Below are positions 9,131 through 19,147 of a stretch of DNA of 64,000 bases, piece after piece (position 1 is the first letter of the stretch; every line of letters starts with the position of its first letter). Below the pieces are notes generated by a model. It was not told the origin of the DNA. It worked only from the letters and a program-made list of their open reading frames with translations, and did no database searches. The stretch comes from Haliovirga abyssi. Lineage in GTDB: Bacteria; Fusobacteriota; Fusobacteriia; Fusobacteriales; Haliovirgaceae. The position numbers and the translations under genes were made by a program. The stretch lies in NCBI RefSeq assembly GCF_030295325.1, contig NZ_AP027059.1:372001-436000 (forward strand), in the 5' to 3' direction.

Positions 9131-9338
9131 ATAATTTACACTTTAATCTGAAAGAGTATAAATATTTTTTTGAATTTTTGATTTCTGAAAAATTTTATTT
9201 TGAAAAATTAAATATTCCAAAAGGATATAAAGTAAATCATTCAATTGCATTGTGATATTCTAAAATAGAAGCATTAAATGTTCCTAAAAGAAAAGAAAAT
9301 TCTTACACTATTATTAAATAAGAATTAATATTTATAAT

Positions 9339-9399
9339 GTACTTTAGTGAGTGAAAGCGCAATCTATTTTACTCAATAAAGTACTGTTTTTTATTTTTT
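9339..9399 (+). terminator. Hairpin followed by T-runs upstream of glnN
   Basis: GTACTTTAGTGAGT (9339-9352) pairs with ACTCAATAAAGTAC (9371-9384) with one mismatch across an 18-base loop, and two T-rich tracts follow. It probably ends transcription entering from the YiaA/B-like gene. Confidence 0.6.
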
Positions 9400-9405
9400 G
9401 AAATA

Positions 9406-9414
9406 TGGTATAAT
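9406..9414 (+). promoter_or_regulatory. Extended -10 promoter upstream of glnN
   Basis: TGGTATAAT is a perfect extended -10 (TGnTATAAT) without a clear -35 box. It would give a ~235-base leader before glnN. Confidence 0.5.
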
Positions 9415-9573
9415 AAAATGCAAAAAAAATATTCCATATATTAATTTCAGATAAAAAATATTCTAAAATAAGCTTAAAAAATAGATTAAAGATAATTTTT
9501 TCAAATATTTTTATATTAATCATTTGCAAACCATATCATATACAAAATATATGAAATTATATATACTATATAT

Positions 9574-9602
9574 TTGAAAAAAATATGTCAGCGTGATAAA
9601 AT
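9574..9602 (+). promoter_or_regulatory. Sigma-70-type promoter proximal to glnN
   Basis: TTGAAA (9574-9579) and TAAAAT (9597-9602) are 17 bases apart. The -35 box overlaps an in-frame TTG, which argues against an upstream start for glnN. Confidence 0.55.
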
Positions 9603-9654
9603 ATTTAAAAATACTATAATAATAGTACAATTTAAATCGAAAGGAGTATGGAGA

Positions 9655-11784
9655 ATGTATAGAAAAGTTGTGGATTATGCAGAACAACCGTTAGAAAAAA
9701 TGTATGGAGAAAATTCATTTAGCGATGCTAAAATGAGAGAAAGATTACCTAAAAGTATTTACAAAGAATTTAAAAAAGTGCAAAATGGAGACAAAGAATT
9801 AACAATTGAGGTAGCAGAAGTTTTGGCTAATGCTATAAAAGATTGGGCAATTGAAAAAGGGGCAACTCATTACACACATTGGTTTCAACCATTAACAGGA
9901 CTTACAGCAGAAAAGCATGATTCTTTTATATCACCAACAGCAGATGGAAGCGTTATATTAGAATTTTCTGGAAAAGAATTAATTCAAGGTGAACCAGATG
10001 CCTCATCATTTCCTAATGGAGGATTAAGAGCAACATTCGAAGCAAGAGGATATACTGCTTGGGACGTAACTTCTCCAATATTCTTAAAAGAAGATAATAC
10101 AGGAATTACATTATATATACCAACAGCATTTATTTCTTATACAGGAGAAGCTTTGGATAAAAAAGTTCCATTATTAAGATCTATGGATGCTTTAAATAAA
10201 CAAGCTATGAGAGTGTTAAAAGCTTTAGGAAATAAAGATTCTAAAAAAGTAATAACAACAGTAGGACCAGAACAAGAATATTTTTTAGTAGATAAAGAAT
10301 ATTTTGAAAAAAGAATGGATCTTGTGCTTGCAGGAAGAACTGTTTTTGGAGCAATGCCTCCAAAAGGACAAGAGATGGATGACCATTATTTTGGACAAAT
10401 AAAAGATAGAGTAGCAGCATATATGAGAGAGCTTGATTATGAATTATGGAAATTAGGAATTGCAGCAAAGACAAAACATAATGAAGTTGCTCCAAATCAA
10501 TTTGAATTAGCAGTGATATTTGGGACTACAAATGTTGCAGCTGATCATAATCAATTAGTTATGGAAACAATGAGAAGAGTGGCAGGAAGACATAATCTTG
10601 TAGCTTTATTACATGAAAAACCATATGCAGGTGTAAATGGATCAGGAAAACATAATAACTGGTCAATGGCTACTGATGATGGTAAAAATTTATTAGAACC
10701 AGGAAAAACTCCACATGAAAATATGCAATTCTTATTATTTATGACAGGAGTAATAAAAGCTGTAGATAAATATGCACCAATGTTAAGATTATCAGCTGCT
10801 AATGCAGGAAACGATCATAGATTAGGAGCTAATGAAGCCCCACCTGCAATTATCTCAATATTCTTAGGAGATTTATTGAGTGATATATTAGAAAAAATAT
10901 CTAATGGAGAAGCTGCTAAAGGAAAAGATGGAGTAAAACTTGAATTAGGAACTGACTCATTACCAAAATTACCAAAAGATTTAACAGATAGAAATAGAAC
11001 CTCTCCATTTGCATTTACAGGAAATAAATTTGAATTTAGAATGGTTGCAAGTTCAGATTCAATTTCTGGTGTAAATGTTATATTAAATACAATGGTTGCA
11101 GATGTTTTAAAAGAGTTTGCAGATGAATTAGAAAATGCAACTGATAAAAAAGCAGCTGTAGAAAAAATTATAAAAGATGCTTATTCTGCACATAAAAGAG
11201 TAGTATTTAATGGCGATGGATATGCAGAAGGTTGGGTAGCTGAAGCAGAAAAAAGAGGATTACCTAATTTGAAAAGTACAGTAGATGTATTGCCAGAAGG
11301 AAAAACTAAAGAAGTTATAGATTTATTTACAAAACATGGAGTATTTACAGAAGAGGAACTTGTATCAAGATTCTATATTTATTCTGAAAAATATTCTCAA
11401 CAAATAAATATTGAAGCTAATATAATGGTTGAAATGGCTAATATGCAAATATTCCCATCTGCTAATAAATATGCAAAACAATTAGCTGATACTATAAAAT
11501 CTGTAAAAGAAGTATTATCTGATGCAGATACAGTAGAACAAGAAAAATCATTAAAAGCTGTTTTAAATAATATAAAAGGATTAAAAGAAGGAATAGCTGA
11601 ATTAGAAAAATTAATAATTGATGCTCAAAATACAGAAGGTGAATATGAACAAGCTAAATTCTATAGAGAAAAAGTTTTAGCTAAAATGGAAGAAGCAAGA
11701 GTTTATGGAGATAATTTAGAAAAACTTGTAGAGAAAGAATTATGGCCTTTCCCAACTTACGAAGATTTATTATTTAGATTATAA
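9655..11784 (+). CDS. glnN: Glutamine synthetase type III
   Basis: This 709-residue ATP-dependent enzyme makes glutamine from glutamate and ammonia in the cytoplasm. It is the long GSIII type (~700-730 residues), not the ~450-residue GSI. Diagnostic stretches are [15 protein letters not shown] near the start, [24 protein letters not shown], the glutamate/metal region [20 protein letters not shown], and [12 protein letters not shown]. The frame is open 81 bases further upstream to a TTG, but AAAGGAG lies 8 bases before the ATG at 9655, the family's N-terminus starts here, and a promoter overlaps the longer reading. A 16-bp hairpin follows the stop. The gene is monocistronic. Confidence 0.95.
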   Translation: MYRKVVDYAEQPLEKMYGENSFSDAKMRERLPKSIYKEFKKVQNGDKELTIEVAEVLANAIKDWAIEKGATHYTHWFQPLTGLTAEKHDSFISPTADGSVILEFSGKELIQGEPDASSFPNGGLRATFEARGYTAWDVTSPIFLKEDNTGITLYIPTAFISYTGEALDKKVPLLRSMDALNKQAMRVLKALGNKDSKKVITTVGPEQEYFLVDKEYFEKRMDLVLAGRTVFGAMPPKGQEMDDHYFGQIKDRVAAYMRELDYELWKLGIAAKTKHNEVAPNQFELAVIFGTTNVAADHNQLVMETMRRVAGRHNLVALLHEKPYAGVNGSGKHNNWSMATDDGKNLLEPGKTPHENMQFLLFMTGVIKAVDKYAPMLRLSAANAGNDHRLGANEAPPAIISIFLGDLLSDILEKISNGEAAKGKDGVKLELGTDSLPKLPKDLTDRNRTSPFAFTGNKFEFRMVASSDSISGVNVILNTMVADVLKEFADELENATDKKAAVEKIIKDAYSAHKRVVFNGDGYAEGWVAEAEKRGLPNLKSTVDVLPEGKTKEVIDLFTKHGVFTEEELVSRFYIYSEKYSQQINIEANIMVEMANMQIFPSANKYAKQLADTIKSVKEVLSDADTVEQEKSLKAVLNNIKGLKEGIAELEKLIIDAQNTEGEYEQAKFYREKVLAKMEEARVYGDNLEKLVEKELWPFPTYEDLLFRL

Positions 11785-11798
11785 GAATTGAAAATATA

Positions 11799-11841
11799 AA
11801 GAAAGCTTTTAAAGGTAAACTTTAAGGGCTTTCTTATATTT
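11799..11841 (+). terminator. Hairpin terminator after glnN
   Basis: A 16-bp stem (11799-11814 with 11820-11835, including two G-T pairs) has a GTAAA loop and is followed by an AT-rich tract rather than a pure T-run. Confidence 0.75.
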
Positions 11842-11877
11842 GAAATATTATTTATAAATAAAATAGGGAGGTTTAAA

Positions 11878-13113
11878 ATGGGCAGAAGATTTTACTTGTA
11901 TATTTTAGGTCGATTAGTATCTATAATTGGAACAGGAGTTCAAATGCTTGCATTGCCATTATATGTTTTAGATATTAGTAAGTCGGCAGCGGTTATGGGA
12001 GGATTTGTAGCAGTTACAACTTTACCATCAATAATATTTTTACCATTCTTTGGAGTAATAGCGGATAAAAAAAATAAAAAAAACATAATGGTTTTATCAG
12101 ATATATTAAGTGGAATAACAACTCTGTTTATGTTCTTGACAATTTTTTTTAATTTCAATTCTATTTACATTTTAGGATTTTTACAAATGATATTATTATT
12201 AATAAATTCATTTTTTTATTCATCAACAATGGCATTTTTCGGAGAAATTGTGCAGGAAAAAGATTTACAAAAAGCAAGTAGCATTTCGGAAACAAATAAT
12301 AATATAGCAAAATTAGGTGCTCCTTTTTTAGGGGGAATTATATATATGGCATATGGAATAAAACTTATCTTTTTAATAAATTCAATTTCTTTTTTTATTT
12401 CAGCATTATTGGAAAAATTTATAAAATACGAATTTAAAAAAGTAGAAAATAATAATAAATTAAAATTAAAAAATTTTATTGAAGATATAAAAGAAACGTT
12501 GATATATATAAACTCTTATTTGGATTTAAAAGAAGTAGTAATACTTGCTATATTTTTAAATCTGTTTGTCATGCCACTTTTTTCTGTTGTTTTACCATAT
12601 GGATTAAGGGTTGTTTTAAAAGTTAATTCGTCTGAATATGGTATAATAGAAACAATTTTTGCATTGGGGACTATTGTAGGGAGTTTAGTTTATGGAATGT
12701 TAAACAACAAGGTTAAATTTAAAAAATATTATTTGTTAGGAGCTTTTTTCATTATACTTTTTATATATGGAATTTCATTTAATATTGGAATAAAAAATGT
12801 ATTTATGCTTTCTTCTATATTTTTTATGATTTTTTCTTTAATGATTACAATTATAAATTTACCATTAATGGTAGAATTTCAGAAGTTAGTAGATAATAAA
12901 ATAAAAGCTAGATTTTTTAGCATATTTATGTTTTTAAGTCAAATATTGGTTCCACTGACAAGTTATCTATTTGGGTTAATGGTATCAAAAATAAATATTT
13001 ATCTATTTATCTATTTTATTTCAATATCTTCTATAATATTTCTATTAATAATGAAAAAAAGATATGAATTTATAAGGAAAATTGAGATGTTAAAAATAAA
13101 TAAGGAATATTGA
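11878..13113 (+). CDS. Major facilitator superfamily transporter
   Basis: A 411-residue inner-membrane protein with about 12 hydrophobic segments. The loop between helices 2 and 3 (GVIADKKNKKN) is the MFS signature G-x-x-D-(K/R). The N-terminal helix (YILGRLVSIIGTGVQMLALPLYVLD, here quoted only for its pattern of polar residues around position 20) resembles MFS_3/DHA3-type exporters. A second half begins near residue 215 after a charged linker (KKVENNNKLKLKN). It probably exports a small molecule or drug by proton antiport; the substrate cannot be read. AGGGAGG lies 7 bases before the ATG. It has its own terminator at 13132 and stands alone. Confidence 0.85.
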   Translation: MGRRFYLYILGRLVSIIGTGVQMLALPLYVLDISKSAAVMGGFVAVTTLPSIIFLPFFGVIADKKNKKNIMVLSDILSGITTLFMFLTIFFNFNSIYILGFLQMILLLINSFFYSSTMAFFGEIVQEKDLQKASSISETNNNIAKLGAPFLGGIIYMAYGIKLIFLINSISFFISALLEKFIKYEFKKVENNNKLKLKNFIEDIKETLIYINSYLDLKEVVILAIFLNLFVMPLFSVVLPYGLRVVLKVNSSEYGIIETIFALGTIVGSLVYGMLNNKVKFKKYYLLGAFFIILFIYGISFNIGIKNVFMLSSIFFMIFSLMITIINLPLMVEFQKLVDNKIKARFFSIFMFLSQILVPLTSYLFGLMVSKINIYLFIYFISISSIIFLLIMKKRYEFIRKIEMLKINKEY

Positions 13114-13131
13114 AGAAATAAACTTGTAAAA

Positions 13132-13169
13132 CCTTTGCTATTAAATATATTTAATAGCAAGGGCTTTTA
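13132..13169 (+). terminator. Rho-independent terminator after the MFS gene
   Basis: CCTTTGCTATTAAA pairs with TTTAATAGCAAGGG across a short AT loop (13132-13163), followed by CTTTT. Confidence 0.85.
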
Positions 13170-13370
13170 TATTGCTTTGATAGCATATATATATAAACGA
13201 TCCATTAATGTGAATATTAATTTTCAAACAAAAGTTATTGACTTTCCATGGAAAATATAATAATATTATTTTAGAATAGAATATATAATAAAATATAAAA
13301 AAATTATTTTTTAACATTCTATGAAACATTAAAGTTATAGATATTTTGAATATAGGAGATGAATGTTATA

Positions 13371-14282
13371 ATGGAAAAATTTGAAATAAAAGGTATTGAT
13401 GGTAATAAAATAAATGTGTATAAATGGGTACCAAAAGGAGAAGTTAAAGGAGTGGTACAAATATTTCATGGTATGGCAGAACATGCACTAAGGTATAAAA
13501 AATTTGCTATATTTTTAAATGATAAAGGTTATGCTGTATATGCAAATGATCATAGAGGACATGGAAATAGCGTAGATAATATCTCAGAGCTTGGAAGAAT
13601 AGGTGAAAATGGATTTTATGGAATTGTTGAAGATGAAAAAATATTAATGGAAAAAATAAAGAAAGAAAATTTAGGATTACCAATAATAATATTAGGACAT
13701 AGTATGGGTTCTTTTATAGCTCAAGAATATATTACAAAATATGGAAATGAAATTAGTGGAGTTATACTTTCTGGAACAGCTATGAAATCTGGAATGGATC
13801 TGAAATTAGCACTTATATTAGCAAAATTACAGATGAAGCTGTTTGGTAGATATAAGCCAGCAAAATTTATAAGTAATTTAAGTTTTGGAAGTAATAATAA
13901 AAAAATACAAAATGCAAAAACAAGTAATGATTGGTTATCAAGAGATGAAAAAGAGGTTGATAAATATAATAAAGATAAATATTGTGGAACTACTTTCCCA
14001 ATAGAATTCTATTACGAATTTTTTAAAGGATTATCAAAATTATACGAAAAAGAAAAATTAAATCAAATTCCTTTAGAGTTACCAATATATATTTTTTCAG
14101 GAGATGCTGATCCAGTAGGGAATTATGGGAAAAGTACAAAAGATTTATATAATTTATATGAAAAATTAGGCTTGAAAAATTTAGAAATAAAATTATATTC
14201 TGGCGGAAGGCACGAAATGTTAAATGAAAAAAATAGAATGAAAGTTTATGAAAATGTGTACAATTGGATAAGGGAAGTTTAA
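13371..14282 (+). CDS. Alpha/beta hydrolase, monoacylglycerol lipase/lysophospholipase-like
   Basis: A 303-residue cytoplasmic hydrolase of the serine aminopeptidase S33/MGL-like group. It shows IFHGMAEHALRYKKFA (oxyanion HG motif), ANDHRGHGNS, the nucleophile elbow GHSMGS with S111, a cap region, then GDADPVG with the likely acid D247 and GGRHEMLNE with H281. It probably cleaves fatty-acyl esters of glycerol. An ATG at 13359 is also in frame, but AGGAG ends directly against it; the ATG at 13371 sits 12 bases from that site and starts the usual MEKFEI sequence. The rlmL gene in this window has the same double-ATG arrangement. No operon partner is seen. Confidence 0.85.
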   Translation: MEKFEIKGIDGNKINVYKWVPKGEVKGVVQIFHGMAEHALRYKKFAIFLNDKGYAVYANDHRGHGNSVDNISELGRIGENGFYGIVEDEKILMEKIKKENLGLPIIILGHSMGSFIAQEYITKYGNEISGVILSGTAMKSGMDLKLALILAKLQMKLFGRYKPAKFISNLSFGSNNKKIQNAKTSNDWLSRDEKEVDKYNKDKYCGTTFPIEFYYEFFKGLSKLYEKEKLNQIPLELPIYIFSGDADPVGNYGKSTKDLYNLYEKLGLKNLEIKLYSGGRHEMLNEKNRMKVYENVYNWIREV

Positions 14283-14598
14283 TTTTTTTTAGATTTCCTT
14301 ATGAAAGAAGTTATTTTTAAAAATATAAAATAAAAAGAGTATAGTGAATGACTTTAGTTGGGCAGTTTTTTTACCCCTTTCAAAGAAAGCTTTTGAGAAT
14401 TATTTTTAATATAATTTTTTATGTCAATTTTTTCTACAAAAACTTATAACTATTGAAATAAATTTACTATTGACTTTTTGTATAAAAAAAGATACAATGT
14501 GTAAAAATAAAGGACGGTTTTGTGAGGGGTTTAATATTATTTTTTCTTTAAAATCATTTTATAGAACAAGATTGTATCCTAAAATAATGGGAGAACAA
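14283..14598. other. 316-bp intergenic region with promoter
   Basis: It is AT-rich and without a convincing gene or terminator. A good sigma-70 promoter lies at 14470-14498, and the rest of the region serves as a ~95-base leader. Confidence 0.6.
14470..14498 (+). promoter_or_regulatory. Sigma-70 promoter for the 14.6-17.3 kb pair
   Basis: TTGACT (14470-14475) and TACAAT (14493-14498) are separated by 17 bases. The -35 begins at an ATTG that would otherwise be read as a start, supporting the downstream ATG at 14599. Confidence 0.7.
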
Positions 14599-15678
14599 AT
14601 GTTAAGAAAGGTATTTTTTATATTTATAATATTTTCCAATTTCACTTTCTCTTATGAGTTGGTTTTAAAAAATATTGATTATCTAAATTATAAATCAAAT
14701 AAAATTAAAGGGTATAAAATTGAAATAAATAGAAAGAATGATATATACATAAAATATTTATGTGGTGGATATTCAAATTCGGCTATTAATGATAAATTGA
14801 ATTTAGATATTATGCATGGGAAAGTATATTTTTTTGATATGAAAAGATTAGACATAGATAGTAAACAAATAACATTTTTAAATGAAAAATTTAGTTTTAT
14901 AAATCAAAATTTAAACATATATGGTGTGAATTTAAAGAAATACTATATAAGTTATAAATTAAGATATATGAATGATAATTTAAAAGTAGAGAATAATAAA
15001 GGAAAATTAGAGTTTAATAAATTAAATTATATAAATAATAATTTAAAAATAAGCATATTAAAATTCAATTACATTAATATAAATTCAAGATTATTAATAA
15101 ATAAAATAGATATAGGGAATATAAAAGTAAAATCATACATTTTAAGTTTAGAAATAAAAAAAGCAAATTTATTTATTGGAAAATTTGAATTAGATAGTAA
15201 TTTAAAAGTTGATAATAATTCTTTGGGAGTTTTAGGATTGGGTAGAACATATAATTTAATAGGGAAAGAAGAAATCTATACTTTAGGGTTTAAAATTAAA
15301 AAAAATCTTTGGGATTTAAAAATAGATTTATTGACAGGGATATTTATTAAAGGAAAATATAATGAATGTAATATAAATAGCAAGATAATAAAATATATAT
15401 TTCCATTCGATATAAAGGTAGAAAATGGTATAGAGAAATATTATTTAGATATTGATAAAAAGATATATGGAATAATAAGATTAAACTATGAAAAACATTT
15501 TAAAAATAATATAATTTTAGGAGTAGAAAAGTTTATGCCATATATTGGAAGTATAAACTTAAAAAATGTTATTAATAAAAAAGAAGAAGAAAAAAATCAT
15601 AAATTTAAAATTAATAAATCTGAAATACTTGATTATTTAAAAGCAGGAAACAGTATATATATTAAAATAAATTTTTAG
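14599..15678 (+). CDS. Exported beta-rich envelope protein of unknown function
   Basis: I do not recognise this 359-residue protein. It begins with a signal peptide (MLRKVFFIFIIFSNFTFS). The mature part is made of alternating short strands rich in K, N, I and Y (such as YKIEINRKNDIYIKY), with no cysteine cluster or catalytic motif. That is compatible with a beta-barrel or a periplasmic beta-sheet protein. The open frame extends 43 codons upstream, but that part overlaps a promoter, lacks signal character and has no ribosome site; GGGAGA lies 5 bases before this ATG. The next gene, a lipoprotein, follows 10 bases after the stop, so the two form an operon. Confidence 0.65.
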   Translation: MLRKVFFIFIIFSNFTFSYELVLKNIDYLNYKSNKIKGYKIEINRKNDIYIKYLCGGYSNSAINDKLNLDIMHGKVYFFDMKRLDIDSKQITFLNEKFSFINQNLNIYGVNLKKYYISYKLRYMNDNLKVENNKGKLEFNKLNYINNNLKISILKFNYININSRLLINKIDIGNIKVKSYILSLEIKKANLFIGKFELDSNLKVDNNSLGVLGLGRTYNLIGKEEIYTLGFKIKKNLWDLKIDLLTGIFIKGKYNECNINSKIIKYIFPFDIKVENGIEKYYLDIDKKIYGIIRLNYEKHFKNNIILGVEKFMPYIGSINLKNVINKKEEEKNHKFKINKSEILDYLKAGNSIYIKINF

Positions 15679-15688
15679 GAGGGAAAAA

Positions 15689-17296
15689 ATGAAAAAATTA
15701 GTATCGGCAATTTTATTAGGAGTGATGTTATTAACAACAGGATGTTTTAGTGAGGCGACTAAAGAAGAAGATTCATCAGAAGCAGTACAGGAAACACATT
15801 TACAAAATTCTGAGCCAAAAGAGGTAGTTTTAAATTTCAATCAAGAAGATAGTACTAAAATTAGCAATATGATGGAAGAAAATAAAGATATATTTTCTTT
15901 GGTGGAAGGAATCAGAAATGAAGGAATACTGAGTGAAAATGCCACTATAGGGTATGTAGAGGATGCAATTTTATCTTTCAAAGGAGTTGAAGATGAATTT
16001 AATATATCATTTGATAATGGGGGAAATATTTATAATAGTTTAAAAAGAGGAGTAAAAAGAGTAGGAAATAGTGACGTTAATCTAGAAGATATGAAAAATC
16101 AAATAAAAACAAAATTATTGCCAAAACTTGATACTGCGATATCTAAGTTAAAATTGGCAGTAGAAGAAAATCAAATAATTGTTATAAAAATTGGAGAAGG
16201 AAGTTCTTCAAAAGTAAAAATATATCCAGCACATATATTAATGCTTCAATCTATTTTAAGAGGATATAAAGGGTTATTAGAATATATTTGTGCTTATGAT
16301 CTTAATATTACAGAAGATCAAATGTCAGAATTTATGAATAAGATGAAAAATATACCAACAGATAAAGTAGTAAGGGTAGGAGATTATATATTTAATAATT
16401 TGCCTTCAAATTTATTAAATATAACTGATAAAAGTTATATTTTAAAATCAAAAGAGAGTTTTAATACGGCATTTAACGAATTTTTAGAAGCTATAGATAA
16501 TATTCCTACAGGAGATCTTTGGAAAATTGACTTGGCTACAGGGAAATTGGATATAAATGAAAATCATGTTTTTTCAGAAGGAGAAAATATGGCTGTACTA
16601 CCGTTAAATCTAATAAATGAAATAAAATCTACAGTAAAAGAGATGAAAGCTGTTATAACTGGAAAAACAACAGTAAATATAATAGGAGTAAAAATAGATA
16701 TGGATTTAAGTGTAATATTTAAGTCAGATTTTGCGGTAAAAGATATTATTAAAAGAGTATCAAATTATTTTGCATATACAAATAATGTAAATGATCAAAA
16801 TACAGAAGCTTTAGCAACAGAAACTTTAGGAGGAGTATTTCCTAATGGACTAAAAGCAGTAGTTGAGAAGATACTTTTAAAGATAAATGATCCAAATTCT
16901 GGTGATCCAACTAATTGGGAACAGTTTACTGAAAGGATTAATGCAGATTGTATAAATCCTAATAATTCAAAAGATACTGCAGATTTATCTTCTGGAAAAT
17001 ATGAGTTAAGTGATGTAAAAAAAGGGGATATTTTTAAAATAAAAGGTGTAGCAGAAAATGAAAAATATAAAATTTATGTTAAAGAGAAAAATGTTAGTTA
17101 TTCTTTAAAAATAGAATTTTATAATAAAAATGTTATAAAGCTGAATGATTATACTTGGTTTGATGAAAGTTATGGTTATAATTATGATTATTACTATCAT
17201 GAGATAAATGAATTTTCTAAAATTGGATATTTAAAGATAGGAGATTTAAATATGTATGATAGCAATAGTGTTACTTTGATTATAGAAAAAATGTAA
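15689..17296 (+). CDS. Lipoprotein of unknown function
   Basis: A 535-residue protein with a clear lipobox (LLTTGC, Cys19) and an acidic, serine-rich linker after it (residues 20-45). The central part (about 60-420) is mostly helical, with repeated Asn/Leu/Lys helices such as FNEFLEAIDNIPTGDLW. The last ~110 residues look beta-stranded and tyrosine-rich. I recognise no family. It is co-transcribed with the exported protein before it and ends at a strong terminator, so the pair may act together at the outer membrane. Confidence 0.7.
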   Translation: MKKLVSAILLGVMLLTTGCFSEATKEEDSSEAVQETHLQNSEPKEVVLNFNQEDSTKISNMMEENKDIFSLVEGIRNEGILSENATIGYVEDAILSFKGVEDEFNISFDNGGNIYNSLKRGVKRVGNSDVNLEDMKNQIKTKLLPKLDTAISKLKLAVEENQIIVIKIGEGSSSKVKIYPAHILMLQSILRGYKGLLEYICAYDLNITEDQMSEFMNKMKNIPTDKVVRVGDYIFNNLPSNLLNITDKSYILKSKESFNTAFNEFLEAIDNIPTGDLWKIDLATGKLDINENHVFSEGENMAVLPLNLINEIKSTVKEMKAVITGKTTVNIIGVKIDMDLSVIFKSDFAVKDIIKRVSNYFAYTNNVNDQNTEALATETLGGVFPNGLKAVVEKILLKINDPNSGDPTNWEQFTERINADCINPNNSKDTADLSSGKYELSDVKKGDIFKIKGVAENEKYKIYVKEKNVSYSLKIEFYNKNVIKLNDYTWFDESYGYNYDYYYHEINEFSKIGYLKIGDLNMYDSNSVTLIIEKM

Positions 17297-17301
17297 ACTA
17301 T

Positions 17302-17400
17302 GGAACGTTTAAAAAATAATGTTCTCATATTTTGTTATAAAAACGCTTAAAATATTGCGTATTTTAAAGCAAAATGGGAATGTTATTTTTAAGTCATTCC
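17302..17400 (-). repeat. Family A palindromic element, minus orientation
   Basis: The left end GGAACGTTTAAAAAATAA is the 'TTT' end and the right end TTATTTTTAAGTCATTCC is the 'GGC' end, so this copy is inverted relative to those at 21953 and 37637. The core has ATTTTGTTATAAAAACGC. Confidence 0.85.
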
Positions 17401-17438
17401 TTGATAAAATTATTGTCTAAATAATTGTGATTTTATAT

Positions 17439-17478
17439 AAAGTATAGGTAAAATTAATTTACCTATACTTTTTTTATG
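17439..17478 (+). terminator. Rho-independent terminator after the lipoprotein gene
   Basis: A perfect 14-bp stem, AAAGTATAGGTAAA with TTTACCTATACTTT, has a 5-base loop and a T-run. Confidence 0.93.
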
Positions 17479-17483
17479 TTTGT

Positions 17484-17625
17484 AGGAAAGTATAAATTTA
17501 TTCAGAAAATAATCTACGCCATTTTTTGAAATATGCGATTTTTCAAGGCTAAATTTTTTAGAAGCCAAAAATTTTGAAAAATATTTATGTTCTACCAGAT
17601 GAAGCGTAGCTTATTTTTTTATTAT
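17484..17625 (+). repeat. Family B element, plus orientation
   Basis: It is nearly the same as 52485-52620. It has inverted ends AAATAATCTACGC (17507-17519) and GCGTAGCTTATTT (17604-17616), with TATGCGATTTTTCAAGGC in between. Confidence 0.85.
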
Positions 17626-17704
17626 GGATAAAATATTTAAAAAAATAAGATTTTGAAACCTTTTTTTACAAAAACTTTATATCTATACTTTTTATATAAA
17701 TACA

Positions 17705-17713
17705 TGTTATAAT
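17705..17713 (+). promoter_or_regulatory. Extended -10 promoter of rlmL
   Basis: TGTTATAAT fits the extended -10 consensus and lies 38 bases before the rlmL start. The -35 is poor. Confidence 0.5.
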
Positions 17714-17750
17714 TAAGAGAAATTAAAACATACAGGAGATGAATAATATT

Positions 17751-18935
17751 ATGGAAAAAATAACACTTATAGCATCAACAACAATGGGTCTTGAGAGTAT
17801 TGTTGCTCAAGAACTAAAGAAATTAGGTTATAAAGATATAAATACATTAAATGGAAAAGTTGAATTTACTGGAACATATAGAGATATTTGTAAAGGGAAT
17901 ATTAATTTAAGATGTGCAGATAGATTATATGTGAAAATGGGAGAATTTAAAGCTACAACACAAACTGAACTTTTTGATGGAATAAAAAATATTGGTTGGG
18001 AAAAAATTATGCCTATAGATGCAAATTTTCCAATAAGTTGGATTAGTACAGTAAAATCTGAATTAAATAGTGAAAGAAAATCCCAAGCTTCAATAAAAAA
18101 AGCAATAGCTACTAGATTAGAAGAAAAATATAAAACAACAGAGCTTTTAGAAAGAGGAGCTAAATATGCTGTGAAAGTTCAGATAAATAAAAATAATGTA
18201 GTAGTTATGATTGATACAAGTGGAGAAGGATTAAATAAAAGAGGATATAGAGCTATTAATAATCTAGCTTCAATAAAAGAAACACTAGCAGCAGGATTAG
18301 TGCTTATAGCAAGATGGGATGGCTATAAACCACTAATAGATCCTACTTGTGGGACAGGGACTATATTAATAGAGGCCGCTATGATAGCAAGAAATATTGC
18401 ACCTGGAGCGAATAGAAAATTTGAATCAGAAAAGTGGGATGTAATTCCAAGTGAATTTTGGATAGAAGAAAGAGATGAGGCTTATTCCAGAGAAGATAAC
18501 GATAAAAAAATAGAAATATATGGTTCCGATATTGATGGAGAAATAATTAAAGTAGCAAAAGAAAATGCTAAATTAGCAGGAGTAGAAGATGATATAGTAT
18601 TTGAACAAAGACATCTATTAGAAGTAGAAAATTATATTAAAGCAGAAAAAGGGACAATAATATGTAATCCACCATATGGTGAGAGAATGGGTGAAAAAGA
18701 GGATGCTATAAAAACAACTAGAATTTTAGGAGATGTCTGTAGGAGATTTCCTAAATGGAATTATTATGTAATAAGTTCATTAGGAGCAGATAGACATAAA
18801 AATGGAATAAAATTTGAAGAAATTTTTGGACAAAAATTTGATAAAAACAGAAAATTATATAATGGTGGCATAATGTGTTATTATTATCAATTTTTTGGAA
18901 ATAGAAAGAATGTTTTTGTTAAAAATAGATTATAA
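17751..18935 (+). CDS. rlmL: THUMP-domain class I RNA methyltransferase, RlmL N-terminal-domain type
   Basis: A 394-residue SAM-dependent methyltransferase, probably acting on guanine N2 in 23S rRNA (as RlmL/YpsC proteins do). Residues 1 to ~160 carry a ferredoxin-like and THUMP RNA-binding region (ASTTMGLESIVAQELKKLGY at the start). The Rossmann core has DPTCGTGTILIEAA for SAM binding, YGSDIDGEIIKVAKENA, and the catalytic ICNPPYGERMG motif typical of N2-guanine methyltransferases. The length matches the single-domain type and lacks RlmK. AGGAG lies before ATG 17739 with no spacing, so the ATG at 17751, 4 codons on, is the likelier start. Symbol by family resemblance only. Confidence 0.85.
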   Translation: MEKITLIASTTMGLESIVAQELKKLGYKDINTLNGKVEFTGTYRDICKGNINLRCADRLYVKMGEFKATTQTELFDGIKNIGWEKIMPIDANFPISWISTVKSELNSERKSQASIKKAIATRLEEKYKTTELLERGAKYAVKVQINKNNVVVMIDTSGEGLNKRGYRAINNLASIKETLAAGLVLIARWDGYKPLIDPTCGTGTILIEAAMIARNIAPGANRKFESEKWDVIPSEFWIEERDEAYSREDNDKKIEIYGSDIDGEIIKVAKENAKLAGVEDDIVFEQRHLLEVENYIKAEKGTIICNPPYGERMGEKEDAIKTTRILGDVCRRFPKWNYYVISSLGADRHKNGIKFEEIFGQKFDKNRKLYNGGIMCYYYQFFGNRKNVFVKNRL

Positions 18936-19008
18936 TTTTTAAAAAGGGACTAATTATATTCTATTTTATAATAGATTAATTATCAATTGTTATTTTTGTA
19001 TTGTAAAA

Positions 19009-19070
19009 TAATCAGAAAATTTTAGCCACCAATCTACATTAATATACACCAATAATCAATCACGAATTAA
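19009..19070. repeat. Family C decamer-type repeat, copy 1
   Basis: TTTAGCCACCAATCTACATT and the following ~30 bases recur at 40161-40222. Inside, a degenerate 10-base unit (CACCAATCTA, CATTAATATA, CACCAATAAT) repeats. A fragment of family B (AAGGCAAAATTTTTCATAAG) follows directly at about 19081-19115. Confidence 0.7.
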
Positions 19071-19147
19071 TGCTGTTTTTTAAGGCAAAATTTTTCATAA
19101 GCCGAAAATATTGGAAATTATTATATATATACATAAGGAGATTTTAA

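Larger units (their letters stand above)
9131..9654. other. 524-bp intergenic region before glnN
   Basis: It holds a degraded family B-like stretch (about 9146-9215, with TTTCTGAAAAATTTTATTTTG), a hairpin with T-runs at 9339-9399, an extended -10 promoter at 9406 and a second promoter at 9574. The remainder is AT-rich and non-coding. Confidence 0.6.

Noticed and set aside
9574-9654. 27-codon N-terminal extension of glnN from TTG
   Set aside because: It overlaps a -35/-10 pair, has no ribosome site, and type III glutamine synthetases begin at about the downstream methionine.
14470-14598. 43-codon N-terminal extension of the exported protein
   Set aside because: It overlaps a promoter and would bury the signal peptide; the ATG at 14599 has a good ribosome site.
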